In this document: positions 53,229 through 62,273 of the stretch, in pieces
Numbering within the stretch: position 1 is the first letter of the stretch
Layout: each line of letters starts with the position of its first letter
Assembly (NCBI GenBank): GCA_026390775.1
Contig: JAPLFF010000007.1
Location: forward strand, 868,001-932,000
Length of the DNA: 64,000 bases
Direction: 5' to 3'
DNA from: Ignavibacteriales bacterium
GTDB taxonomy: Bacteria; Bacteroidota; Ignavibacteria; Ignavibacteriales; Melioribacteraceae
Translations under genes and position numbers: made by a program
Notes under the pieces: model-generated
Told to the model about the DNA's origin: nothing
Seen by the model: only the letters and a program-made list of their open reading frames with translations
Database searches by the model: none

Positions 53229-54131
53229 ATGAAACCATTTTTCTTTATTGGAATTTTAGCTGTTTCCGTTCTGTTAAGCAGTTGTTCCAACTTTCTTCAA
53301 TCTGTCAGAACCGGGAACTATGAAGAAGTAAAGGAATCCCTATCTAGCGGCACAAGCGCTAACACAAGTGATGATCATTCCTTTTCTGCTCTGATGATAG
53401 CTTCGTCCAATGGGCACTTGGACATGGTAAAGCTGCTAGTGGAAAAAGGCGCAGATGTCAATGCCGCGAGTATTGACGGGGTGACACCGCTGGGATGTGC
53501 TGCATATGGGAACAAGCTTGATGTGGCAAAACTCCTGATAGAACACGGGGCAAAGATCAACTACAACGTTGTTGATACAACTACAGCCTCCATGACGCCG
53601 TTAATTGCTGCTGTGCAGAATAAGGAAATTTCGAAGTCAATTCTCGAGTATCTGCTTGACAATGGGGCGGATGTAAACTCAAATTCAAATTTGATGATAA
53701 GAGAGGCTGATGATCATGGGGTTCGGGTGTACGACAGTTTTAAACCAATTTACATAGCAGCGGCTTTGGGTAACAAAGAGATAGTTGAATTTCTGAAATC
53801 AAAAGGCGCGGTTCTTCCAAGAGGTAAGGGTGTATTGATAGCGGGAGATCGTATAGGGAGTAGCATTTTTGTTAAGAACTCAAGAATCGCGAGCATTGAT
53901 CAAAAAAGTGAAGATCGAATGATAGCAGAAATTGAGCCCGGTTCACATATCATTGGAGTTCGGGCGATCTTCAGTGTTAGCTGGTATCAACGTACGGTTG
54001 GACCTACGATTACACGGAAAATTGAAATCAATGCGGGGGATATAATAGTTGCACGACCCTTCATTATTGATGCTGATGAACATTCAGGGGAAAAAGAAGC
54101 TAAGTGGGATTATGTAATAGAGAAATATTAA
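53229..54131 (+). CDS. Ankyrin-repeat lipoprotein
   Basis: A 300-residue lipoprotein with lipobox LLSSC (Cys about 19). Four to five ankyrin repeats span about 25-200, with the usual SALMIASSNGHLDMVKLLV and GADVNAASIDGVTPLGCAAY layout; the C-terminal 100 residues are a beta-rich domain of unknown family (VLIAGDRIGSSIFVKN, EPGSHIIGVRAIF). AAGGAG lies before the ATG. The coding sequence looks more G+C-rich than most neighbours, and the gene is flanked by repeats A and B on both sides, which suggests it was brought in. Likely an outer-membrane protein-protein adaptor. Confidence 0.88.
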   Translation: MKPFFFIGILAVSVLLSSCSNFLQSVRTGNYEEVKESLSSGTSANTSDDHSFSALMIASSNGHLDMVKLLVEKGADVNAASIDGVTPLGCAAYGNKLDVAKLLIEHGAKINYNVVDTTTASMTPLIAAVQNKEISKSILEYLLDNGADVNSNSNLMIREADDHGVRVYDSFKPIYIAAALGNKEIVEFLKSKGAVLPRGKGVLIAGDRIGSSIFVKNSRIASIDQKSEDRMIAEIEPGSHIIGVRAIFSVSWYQRTVGPTITRKIEINAGDIIVARPFIIDADEHSGEKEAKWDYVIEKY

Positions 54132-54167
54132 AATATTTTTTGCTGAAAGTTGATAGCCGACCGCTGT

Positions 54168-54279
54168 CAGCTTTTTTATAAAACAAATTGATTGACAAAG
54201 CTATATCACTTCTCTAACTTTCTCATAAGATTAGAAGGACAATCGAAGTATCGCGTAGTTACACTAGTCATACGCAATG
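54168..54279. repeat. Repeats A (copy 2) and B (copy 2) after the ankyrin gene
   Basis: Copy 2 of repeat A covers 54168-54239 (CAGCTTTTTTATAAAACAAA... TTAGAAGGAC) and copy 2 of repeat B covers 54253-54279 (GCGTAGTTACACTAGTCATACGCAATG, split here by one extra base). The order A then B is the same as before the ankyrin gene. Confidence 0.7.
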
Positions 54280-54309
54280 CCCAACAGTGTTTGAAACGAT
54301 GACCATGAA

Positions 54310-54507
54310 GTGAACACCATGAACATGTCGTTCCCGAAACAATTCCTCAAAATATTTGAGGCATATAACGACAATGTCTGGCCAATGCAGATTATATTTT
54401 ATGTGTTAGTCATTTTTGCGGTATTCACGATTACTCGTCAACTTCACTACTTCAATCAAAGTATCTCGGCCATTTTGGTTTTTGTTTTGTTGACCGCTAC
54501 ATCGTAA
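54310..54507 (+). pseudogene. Truncated DUF6064-like membrane protein gene
   Basis: A 65-residue frame: MNMSFPKQFLKIFEAYNDN then VWPMQIIFYVLVIFAVFTIT. This matches the N-terminal part of DUF6064 membrane proteins, which normally continue for several more helices; the frame stops soon after the second hydrophobic segment (ISAILVFVLLTATS). No continuation is found in any frame before the oligopeptidase gene, so it is a decayed fragment. Family assignment is from the characteristic F-x2-Y-N-x2-VWP-x-Q pattern, moderate. Confidence 0.55.
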
Positions 54508-54639
54508 AACAAAAGAAGAGAACCCGCTTATGATGATAAACGTCCGCCGAAAATCACAAATCATGAAATTAGTTTTTAGAGTTAACTGAGAGACGAAAAA
54601 TAAAAATAATAACATATGAAAAAACATCAAGGAGGTTCT

Positions 54640-56805
54640 ATGAAAAAAATAATTCTTTCCTTCACTCTTTCTATTCTGGTTGCATGGTTGTTTACTCCAA
54701 AGCAAGCCATTGCGCAATGGAATTATCCGGCAACAAAAAAAATACCGGTCACGGATCGCTATTTTGGAAAAGCCGTAAACGACAACTATCGCTGGCTCGA
54801 GAATATGGATAGCACCGATGTGAAAGACTGGCTAAAGGCTCAGCATGATTTTACTGCCGGCATTCTCGACAAGATTCCGGGGCGTGATTCACTTATTAAT
54901 GATTTCATCCGGCTCGATGCGATGAGAGCGGCCAGCTTTAGTTCTGTCATTCGAAAAAGCGGCCGTTATTTTTATAGGAAAACATTACCTGTGGAAAACG
55001 TCAGTAAACTCTATTACCGCGAGGGACTAAACGGTAAGGAAATATTGTTGTTCGATCCTACGGAAGGCAATTCGGGAAAGAGCGTTTCTCTTTCATCCTA
55101 TTTACCAACTGAAGATGGAAAGAAGGTTGTGCTGGGCATTGCCGAAGGTGGTTCTGAGTCTGCTACCATTCGCATTATGAATGTGGATGATAAAACAATG
55201 TTCCCAGAAAGTATCTCGCCATGCTGGGGCGGCATTGGCGGATGGACAAAAGATGGGAAGGGCTTTCTCTATAATCTGATGCAATCCAGCGATGTACATG
55301 CGATTGACAGAGAGTTGAATACCAGAACTTTTTATCACGTAGTGGGCTCGAACCCTAAGAGCGATCAAGAAATCTTTTCTGCGTCAAAATATCCTTCGCT
55401 TGGGATCAAACCTCAGGATATTCCTCTAGTGAATATATCTTATGACTTTAAATATATTTTTGGATTACTGGGAACGGTACAAAATGAACTGACCATGTAT
55501 TACGCACCGGCCAGTGAGCTTTTAAATGCAACTATTACATGGAAACCCTTACTGAAACCGGAAGATGAAGTAACAGATTTTAGTGTTGAGGGGAATACGA
55601 TCTATCTGCTTTCTCACAAAAACGCACCGAAGTTCAAAATCCTGGTGACGGATTTACGAAATCCGGACATCGCTAAAGCAAACGAAGTTTTGGCACAAGG
55701 CAAGAACACCATAAATTACTTGTCACGATGCAAGGATTATCTTTTTGCCGTAACTTCGGATGGTATTAACAGTTTTCTCCATCAATACAGTTACCATGAT
55801 AAGACATGGAAAGATGTGAACCTTCCTCTAAAAGGTACCATGTATGCAGGCGGCTACGATATTACAACCAATGATTGTAATGCTTTTATTTCTTCATGGA
55901 ACACTCCGACGGTGCGATACGACTTCAATCCCGTAACCGGCACATTTACAAAAAGCATATTTTACATTGAAGTAAATTATCCCGGCGTCAATGACATAGT
56001 TGTTGATGAAGTGGAAACATCGAGTCACGATGGCGTGATGGTTCCGCTTTCTATAATTTACAATAAGAACATTAAAAGAAATGGAAGTGCCATTTGCTAT
56101 CTCGATGGTTACGGAGCTTATGGTTCTTCTGCTACGCCTTATTTCAGCGCGATGAATCTCGCACTCATAAATCGAAATGTGATCGTTGCAGTTGCTCACA
56201 TACGCGGAGGCGCGGAAAAAGGAGAGGAATGGTATCGCGCCGGTTACAAGACAACGAAACCGAACACATGGAAAGATTTTATTGCTTGTGCCGAATATCT
56301 TGTCAAAAACAAGTATACCAGTTCTCCAAAATTATTTGGCATGGGAACGAGCGCCGGTGGAATTCTGATTGGTCGAGCAATTACGGAGCGACCCGACCTA
56401 TTCGGCGCGGCAATTTGCAATGTGGGATGTTTGAATGCATTGCGAATGGAAAATTCACCGAACGGCCCAGTTAATACACCGGAATTCGGAACCGTCAAAG
56501 ACTCGGTTGAATGTATGGCTTTGATGGAGATGGATGCATTTCAACATGTGAAAGAAGGAGTGAAATATCCAGCCGTGATTTGTGTCGGCGGCTTCAATGA
56601 TCCGCGCGTCATCATTTGGCAGCCGGGCAAATTTGCTGCTGCACTGCAGAATGCATCCGCTTCGGGAAAGCCAGTATTGATGCAAGTGAATTACGACAAC
56701 GGTCATTTTACCGAAGACAAAAAAGTTGCATTCAGAAATTTTGCTAATATGTTCGCCTTCTGTCTGTGGCAGACAGGACACACTGATTTTCAAATGAAAA
56801 AATAA
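54640..56805 (+). CDS. Prolyl oligopeptidase family serine peptidase
   Basis: A 721-residue S9A enzyme. The ATG at 54640 with AAGGAGG upstream is preferred over the frame's first codon at 54616. A signal peptide (about 1-24, ending AIAQ) means export. The N-terminal propeller covers about 75-420. The hydrolase domain has the nucleophile in FGMGTSAGGILIGRA (Ser about 570), Asp in GGFNDPRV and His in DNGHFTED near the C-terminus; GTSAGG replaces the usual GGSNGG. It cleaves after proline in short peptides. G+C seems higher than in the flanking genes. Seven bases after the stop begins the displaced 3' end of the M28 fusion gene. Confidence 0.93.
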   Translation: MKKIILSFTLSILVAWLFTPKQAIAQWNYPATKKIPVTDRYFGKAVNDNYRWLENMDSTDVKDWLKAQHDFTAGILDKIPGRDSLINDFIRLDAMRAASFSSVIRKSGRYFYRKTLPVENVSKLYYREGLNGKEILLFDPTEGNSGKSVSLSSYLPTEDGKKVVLGIAEGGSESATIRIMNVDDKTMFPESISPCWGGIGGWTKDGKGFLYNLMQSSDVHAIDRELNTRTFYHVVGSNPKSDQEIFSASKYPSLGIKPQDIPLVNISYDFKYIFGLLGTVQNELTMYYAPASELLNATITWKPLLKPEDEVTDFSVEGNTIYLLSHKNAPKFKILVTDLRNPDIAKANEVLAQGKNTINYLSRCKDYLFAVTSDGINSFLHQYSYHDKTWKDVNLPLKGTMYAGGYDITTNDCNAFISSWNTPTVRYDFNPVTGTFTKSIFYIEVNYPGVNDIVVDEVETSSHDGVMVPLSIIYNKNIKRNGSAICYLDGYGAYGSSATPYFSAMNLALINRNVIVAVAHIRGGAEKGEEWYRAGYKTTKPNTWKDFIACAEYLVKNKYTSSPKLFGMGTSAGGILIGRAITERPDLFGAAICNVGCLNALRMENSPNGPVNTPEFGTVKDSVECMALMEMDAFQHVKEGVKYPAVICVGGFNDPRVIIWQPGKFAAALQNASASGKPVLMQVNYDNGHFTEDKKVAFRNFANMFAFCLWQTGHTDFQMKK

Positions 56806-56812
56806 CTGGCTT

Positions 56813-56889
56813 TACGGAAAACAGATCGAGGGGAAAAAGCGATTTGCAATTTCTCCAAACACAAGTTTGGTTTATGAAATAGAAATAAT
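56813..56889 (+). pseudogene. Displaced 3' end of the M28-cyclophilin-FKBP gene
   Basis: The 77 bases match positions 52605-52681 of the intact gene with 6 mismatches. In frame they read YGKQIEGKKRFAISPNTSL then VYEIEI, 23 of 25 residues identical to the FKBP C-terminus. The match begins 7 nt after the oligopeptidase stop and ends close to the glyoxalase gene. It has no start or upstream domain, so it is a remnant. Confidence 0.9.
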
Positions 56890-56927
56890 GCATTACCAAC
56901 CATCGTTTGGAAACGGAAAATACTCTT

Positions 56928-57299
56928 ATGCTTAATAAATCCGATCTCATCAGCTTTGTCGCAACAAGCAACGCCACGAAGGCACGGCAATTCTACGAAG
57001 AGACTCTCGGTTTGACTTTCGTAAGCGGTGATCAATTTGCTTTAGTCTTTGAAGCAAACGGAACTATGCTTCGGATTCAGAAAGTTGATCAAGTAAATCC
57101 TCACGGTTATACAGTCCTCGGTTGGAAAGTTGCCGACATAAAAAAAGAAGTTAATGCACTGTCAAAACGCGGTGTTAAGTTCGCTCGATACGAAGGAATG
57201 AATCAAGACGAAAACGGGATTTGGACTGCGCCGAGTAAAGCAAAGATTGCCTGGTTTACAGATCCAGATGGAAATATATTGTCGCTTACTGAGTTTTAG
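56928..57299 (+). CDS. VOC (glyoxalase/bleomycin-resistance) family protein
   Basis: A 123-residue VOC-domain protein: ISFVATSNATKARQFYEETLGL opens the first beta-alpha-beta-beta-beta unit and WFTDPDGNILSLTEF closes the second. Glu at the end (LTEF) is a typical metal ligand position; the other ligands are not clear. The frame may begin at a TTG (56907), but that stretch crosses the displaced FKBP remnant and the ATG at 56928 is more natural. Substrate unknown. It is the first intact gene right of the accessory patch. Confidence 0.87.
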   Translation: MLNKSDLISFVATSNATKARQFYEETLGLTFVSGDQFALVFEANGTMLRIQKVDQVNPHGYTVLGWKVADIKKEVNALSKRGVKFARYEGMNQDENGIWTAPSKAKIAWFTDPDGNILSLTEF

Positions 57300-57311
57300 T
57301 TACATAGAGTT

Positions 57312-57359
57312 GTAGGGAACGTAAATTCTTGTCCGCCATTGGTGGATTGCGTTACCTAC
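57312..57359. repeat. 48-bp palindromic repeat, copy 2
   Basis: Same 48-bp length and arrangement as 52695-52742: GTAGGGAACGTAA... CCGCCATTGGTGGATTGCG... TACCTAC. It lies 12 nt after the VOC gene. The two copies are in direct orientation. Confidence 0.85.
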
Positions 57360-57513
57360 TTTTTTTACCTTTTGTAATTAACATTTTCATCAATGATGAA
57401 TTTTCCTTTTGAACAACTATAAGAATTAGACTGACTGCTAATATCTATTATCCTATCTAATTATAACTGCCATTGTTATATTTCGGTTAAATAATACAGT
57501 AACCCGATTTTTT

Positions 57514-58836
57514 ATGAATGAACCTTTAGTAAGCATTGGAATTGTAACCGAAAAAGAGATCCGCTTTGATCTATACGGCGAATTTACTTTGAAGGGAGCG
57601 GATAAGAAGTATAGTGGAAAATTTAAAGCTAAGCTGAGCGGTGATAAAATTTCAATCAGCCAGGAGAAAAAAGAAATTTTTTCTGCTGATGAATTACTTT
57701 TTAATCCTAATGATCTTGAGACGGAATCATTTCTTCTTAGAGACGTGGTGATCGGAAAAGGTTTTCACTGGCAAAATAAAGAGAATCAAAGATTTCGCGG
57801 AAGATTAAAATTTATAAAAGAGAAAGATCAAATTACCGCTGTTAATATTCTTCCGCTCGAAGAATATCTTACAAGTGTTATCTCATCGGAAATGAGCGCT
57901 AACAGTTCAATCGAACTTTTAAAAGCGCATTCAGTAGTATCGCGTGGATGGCTTCTTGCACAGCTGGAAAAAAAGAACAAGAAAGCTGTTAACGAAATTA
58001 TTGGTAAGGACGAAATTATTCGATGGTATGATAGAGAAGATCACACCAATTACGATTTTTGCGCTGATGATCATTGCCAGCGATATCAAGGTGTAACAAA
58101 AATTATTAATGATAATGCCGTGAACGCAATTGCTTCCACGCGCGGATTGGTGTTGAAACATAAAGATACAATCTGCGATACTCGTTACTCAAAATGCTGC
58201 GGCGGTATTACAGAAGTTTTTGAAAATGTATGGGAAAATGTTCCTCACCCGTACCTAAGTTCTATCTTGGATTATAAATTTAGATTCGACGATGACCGTA
58301 CGGATATTAAAAAAGAAAAGTTTGCCGATCATTGGATAAATTCTACTCCTCAAGCTTTCTGCAATACAACCGACGAAAGAATTCTTTCAACAGTACTGGT
58401 CAACTTTGATCATTTCACAAATGATTTCTTCCGGTGGAATGTTGAATACACACAGGACGAAATAGCCGGACTAATTAGAACAAAAAGCGGAATTGATTTT
58501 GGAAATATTATTGATCTCGTTCCAATCGAACGGGGTCCTTCAACACGCATTATAAAATTGAAAATCATCGGCACTAAAAAAACTATTACGATCGGGAAAG
58601 AACTTGAGATAAGAAAAATTCTTTCTAAAACACATTTGTATAGTTCTGCGTTTGTTGTTGGAAAGGAAAAAATTGTTAAAGGTGTTCCTCAAAAATTTAT
58701 TTTGCATGGCGCAGGATGGGGACATGGTGTTGGACTTTGTCAGATAGGCGCAGCGGTAATGGGCGAACTTGGTTATGGATTTGATGAGATACTAACACAT
58801 TATTTCAGCGGTGCACAAATTCAAAAAATTTATTAA
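57514..58836 (+). CDS. SpoIID/LytB-domain protein
   Basis: A 440-residue protein with the SpoIID fold: LPLEEYLTSVISSEMSAN at about 112-129 (catalytic Glu in SEMS), AHSVVSRGWLLAQLEKK, the Cys-rich segment YSKCCGG, and the C-terminal GAGWGHGVGLCQIGAAVMG and ILTHYFSGAQI. In other bacteria SpoIID is a lytic transglycosylase acting on peptidoglycan or an amidase enhancer. Unlike most relatives, no signal peptide is visible: the first residues already belong to the fold. No ribosome-binding site precedes the ATG. It is followed 3 nt later by the BatA-like gene. Confidence 0.88.
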   Translation: MNEPLVSIGIVTEKEIRFDLYGEFTLKGADKKYSGKFKAKLSGDKISISQEKKEIFSADELLFNPNDLETESFLLRDVVIGKGFHWQNKENQRFRGRLKFIKEKDQITAVNILPLEEYLTSVISSEMSANSSIELLKAHSVVSRGWLLAQLEKKNKKAVNEIIGKDEIIRWYDREDHTNYDFCADDHCQRYQGVTKIINDNAVNAIASTRGLVLKHKDTICDTRYSKCCGGITEVFENVWENVPHPYLSSILDYKFRFDDDRTDIKKEKFADHWINSTPQAFCNTTDERILSTVLVNFDHFTNDFFRWNVEYTQDEIAGLIRTKSGIDFGNIIDLVPIERGPSTRIIKLKIIGTKKTITIGKELEIRKILSKTHLYSSAFVVGKEKIVKGVPQKFILHGAGWGHGVGLCQIGAAVMGELGYGFDEILTHYFSGAQIQKIY

Positions 58837-58839
58837 CGA

Positions 58840-60969
58840 ATGACATTTCTTAACCCCGCTATATTATTTGGTTTGATCGCTGCTTCAATTCCGATAGTTC
58901 TTCACTTTCTTAATCTGCGTAAGTTAAAGAGAGTTGAGTTCAGCACTCTTGCATTTTTGAAAGAACTGCAGAAAACGAAGATCAAACGGATTAAATTAAA
59001 ACAGTGGCTGCTTCTGTTACTGCGCATAGCAATAATTATTTTTCTTGTAATGGCTTTTGCCCGTCCAACTGTAAAAAATTTCTCTATCGGGAATTCTTCC
59101 GCGGCTAAAACTACAGCTGTAATTATAATAGATAACACATTCAGCATGTCTGTGGTGACCGGGAATGGATCTTACTTAAACCACGCAAAGCAAATTGCAA
59201 AAAATCTTCTTTCCAACTTTCAAGATGGCGATGAGATCATTCTGTTAGATGTTGGCAATCGATCTAATGAAGCAGCTCAACCAATAACTAACAACAAACA
59301 ATTAACAAAACAAATTGATGAGCTGGAAATATCCGTTGTAAGTAAAACTCTTAACGAATCGTTGGTAAAAGCGGCGCAAGTTTTATATCAATCAAATAAT
59401 TATAATAAAGAAATTTATTTGCTGACTGATCTGCAGAAAGGTAGAATTTATAATTCGTCAAATGAGCTCTCAAATCTTTCCGGTATTTTCAATAGCAATG
59501 TCAGGCTCTATTTAATTGATCTGTCTGATAAAGAGCCGGTTAATCTCGGCATTGAAGAGATCAAACCCAACAATCAAATATTTGAAAAAGGAAAAACCGT
59601 CAGCTTTGATGTATTGGTCAAAAATTACTCCAAACAATCTGTCAACAATTCTGTTGCTTCGCTCTTTGTTAACGGAAAAAGAAGTGCGCAGCAAAGTGTT
59701 AATCTTTCAGCCGGTGAATCTAAAACAATTCCATTCGAAACAACTCTTTTAGATACAGGTTTAGTTGAAATCTATGCAGAGCTTGAAGATGATGATATTC
59801 TTCAAGACAACAAAAGATTTTTCAGCGTTTATGTACCGGATAAAATTTCTGTTCTATTTCTTACGGACACCCGGGATGATGCAAAGTTTGTTAAGTATGC
59901 AATAGATGATCCCACAAAACTGAAAGTGAAGATTACAGAAAATAGTTTGTCGCAAGTCTCATCTCTGAATTTAAAAAACTATGATGCAGTTATCGTCATC
60001 GGCTCGGGAAAAAACACCGACTGGAAAAATTTGATCCGCTTTACTGAAGGCGGCGGGGGTTTAATACTAATGCCCGGTTCTCAAAGCACTTTATCAAATT
60101 TTCAAAAGGTGTGTATTGCATTCAATATTTCTTCTCCTGTAAGTGCCGTAGGAAAAATAAATTCCCAGGATTCGCCTGCTCTGTTTGATAAAATCAATTA
60201 TCAAGATCCCCTCTTTGCAGATCTATTTGAAAACAATAAGCAGCAGCAAGTTGAATCGCCGGAAATTTATTATTACTTCAAGGTTGTTCCCGGTGGTAAC
60301 GGCAAAAATATTATTTCCATGTTCGATGGATCATCTTTCTTAAGTGAATATAAACTCGGCGCGGGAAAAGTATTCCTGTTTAATTCATCATTAAATCTTA
60401 ATTGGAATAATTTTCCGCTCAAAGGTTTTTTTGCGCCATTGGTCAACAGACTTGTTCTTTATTCCTCTTCTAAATTAAAAGAGCAAAACACATTTTTTGC
60501 CGGGCAAGCTATCACCGCTGATATTTCCAATCATTCCATATCTCAAATAAAAATTGAAAAACCAAACGGAGAAAATGAATTTGTAAATTCGGATTCACTA
60601 ACAAATAAAATTTATTTTACTTATACCAAAACGAATGAAGCCGGGACTTACAAATTCTTCTCATCGAATAAATTGCTGGATTATATCTCCGTTAATCACG
60701 ATCCTAAAGAATCAGTTACCGACAAGGCTGGTTCTTCAGAGTTTGAAGATTATTTGAAGCAAATCAGTTTTGAGGGAAAATCTTTTTCACTTTCGCCCAA
60801 CGATGATTTTACAAGAGTAATTTACCAATCGCGTTTTGGTACCGAACTATGGAAATATTTTTTAATTATAGTTTTAATTTTAGCAATTACGGAATCACTT
60901 GTGGCAAGAAACACTAAAAAAGATCTATCAAGCATCCAGAAACCAGAATCCGGAAACAAGAATGATTGA
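58840..60969 (+). CDS. BatA-like membrane protein with VWA-type domain
   Basis: A 709-residue membrane protein. The N-terminal double transmembrane region FLNPAILFGLIAASIPIVLH and LLLLLRIAIIIFLVMAFARP is the BatA signature of Bacteroidota aerotolerance-type operons. A VWA-like domain follows with the metal-site motif IIIDNTFSMS (about 96). Further beta domains span about 230-330, then a glutamine-amidotransferase-like region, and a C-terminal transmembrane helix (LWKYFLIIVLILAITESL). In related genomes Bat proteins join MoxR ATPases; none is adjacent. It overlaps hflX by 8 nt. Confidence 0.88.
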   Translation: MTFLNPAILFGLIAASIPIVLHFLNLRKLKRVEFSTLAFLKELQKTKIKRIKLKQWLLLLLRIAIIIFLVMAFARPTVKNFSIGNSSAAKTTAVIIIDNTFSMSVVTGNGSYLNHAKQIAKNLLSNFQDGDEIILLDVGNRSNEAAQPITNNKQLTKQIDELEISVVSKTLNESLVKAAQVLYQSNNYNKEIYLLTDLQKGRIYNSSNELSNLSGIFNSNVRLYLIDLSDKEPVNLGIEEIKPNNQIFEKGKTVSFDVLVKNYSKQSVNNSVASLFVNGKRSAQQSVNLSAGESKTIPFETTLLDTGLVEIYAELEDDDILQDNKRFFSVYVPDKISVLFLTDTRDDAKFVKYAIDDPTKLKVKITENSLSQVSSLNLKNYDAVIVIGSGKNTDWKNLIRFTEGGGGLILMPGSQSTLSNFQKVCIAFNISSPVSAVGKINSQDSPALFDKINYQDPLFADLFENNKQQQVESPEIYYYFKVVPGGNGKNIISMFDGSSFLSEYKLGAGKVFLFNSSLNLNWNNFPLKGFFAPLVNRLVLYSSSKLKEQNTFFAGQAITADISNHSISQIKIEKPNGENEFVNSDSLTNKIYFTYTKTNEAGTYKFFSSNKLLDYISVNHDPKESVTDKAGSSEFEDYLKQISFEGKSFSLSPNDDFTRVIYQSRFGTELWKYFLIIVLILAITESLVARNTKKDLSSIQKPESGNKND

Positions 60970-62236
60970 ACTTAAACCGATTCCAAGAGAACGAGCAATT
61001 CTAATTGCACTCGTAACCGAGGATTACTCAAAAGATCAAGTTGAAGAGCATCTTGAGGAGTTGGAATTACTTACGAACACTGCAGGCGCAATAACTGTTT
61101 TCAAAATTATGCAGGAGCGTTACAGACCTGATCCTGCATATTTTATCGGGAAAGGAAAAGCTGAAGAGGTTGCTCAACTAATTGAGTTAAATGATATTCA
61201 GCTTGTAATATTTGATGATGATTTAAATGCTACGCAAGCCCGTAATCTTGAAAAACTTTTTGAGCGTAAAGTTTTGGATAGAAGCGGATTGATCTTTGAT
61301 ATCTTTGCCTCTCATGCAAAAACGCGCGAGGCGAAAACTCAAGTAGAACTTGCACAACTTCAATATATGCTTCCCCGATTAACGCGTGCATGGACACACT
61401 TATCAAAACAGTACGGAGGCATTGGTACAAAAGGTCCGGGTGAAACACAGATCGAAACCGATAGAAGAATTATCCGCACAAAAATTAGTAAGCTGAAAGA
61501 AAATTTGAAAAAAATTACCGCACAGCAAGTAACTAAAAGCGCTGGGAGAAAAGATCAAATCACAGCTTGTCTTGTTGGTTACACTAATGCAGGAAAATCT
61601 ACTTTACTAAATCGTTTAACTGAAGCCGGTGTTCTTACGGAAGATAAATTATTTGCAACGCTTGATTCCACAACACGTTCTTTCGAAATTGAAAAGAATA
61701 AAAAAATTCTGATGAGCGATACGGTCGGGTTCATACGTAAACTGCCGCATCATCTTGTTGCTTCTTTCAAGAGCACGTTAAACGTTGTAAAGGATGCAGA
61801 TCTAATTCTTCATGTAATTGATATCTCCCATGATTTTTTTGAAGATCACATTAATGTTGTTGATTCAACACTTGAAGAATTAAACAGCCACAAGAAAACG
61901 CAGATAAAAATATTCAACAAGGTAGATGCACTGAAAGATAAAAACAGAATGGATTATGTTGTTAAGCAATATAAAAACAGTATTCTTATTTCAGCCGAAC
62001 GCGGAATAAACATAAACAATTTAAAAAAGATGCTTCTTGCAATTTATGAACAGAATTTTACTGCTTATAAAATAAAACTGAATCACTCCGATTCAAAAAT
62101 AATATCGAAGATTTATGAACTCGCTGAAGTTATCAACATAGATTATAATAACGAATATGTATCTCTTAATTATCGAACCAGTACAACGAATCATCATTTA
62201 ATTAATAAACTGATATTAAAAAACCAGAGCAGGTAA
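60962..62236 (+). CDS. hflX: HflX GTPase (ribosome-rescue)
   Basis: A 424-residue GTPase starting at the ATG 60962, which overlaps the BatA stop (ATGATTGA). The N-terminal HflX domain (about 1-185; YRPDPAYFIGKGKAEEV, YGGIGTKGPGETQIETDRR) is followed by the G domain with P-loop GYTNAGKSTLLNRL (about 207), DTVGFIRKLPHHLVASF (G3) and NKVD (G4). It splits stalled ribosomes under stress. The stop codon falls in the loop of the terminator hairpin, so coding sequence and terminator overlap. Confidence 0.95.
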   Translation: MIELKPIPRERAILIALVTEDYSKDQVEEHLEELELLTNTAGAITVFKIMQERYRPDPAYFIGKGKAEEVAQLIELNDIQLVIFDDDLNATQARNLEKLFERKVLDRSGLIFDIFASHAKTREAKTQVELAQLQYMLPRLTRAWTHLSKQYGGIGTKGPGETQIETDRRIIRTKISKLKENLKKITAQQVTKSAGRKDQITACLVGYTNAGKSTLLNRLTEAGVLTEDKLFATLDSTTRSFEIEKNKKILMSDTVGFIRKLPHHLVASFKSTLNVVKDADLILHVIDISHDFFEDHINVVDSTLEELNSHKKTQIKIFNKVDALKDKNRMDYVVKQYKNSILISAERGININNLKKMLLAIYEQNFTAYKIKLNHSDSKIISKIYELAEVINIDYNNEYVSLNYRTSTTNHHLINKLILKNQSR

Positions 62237-62252
62237 TCTACTCTGGTTTTTT
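62220..62252 (+). terminator. Terminator overlapping the 3' end of hflX
   Basis: AAAACCAGAG (62220-62229) pairs with CTCTGGTTTT (62241-62250), then TTAAT. The hflX stop TAA (62234-62236) lies in the loop. Convergent with the lipase-like gene (62274-63935), so it may serve only the plus strand. Confidence 0.85.
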
Positions 62253-62273
62253 AATGTGACCCTGTCTTGATTC

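Noticed and set aside
52695-57359. CRISPR array
   Set aside because: The repeats are palindromic, only two to three copies, thousands of bases apart, with genes between them and no spacers.
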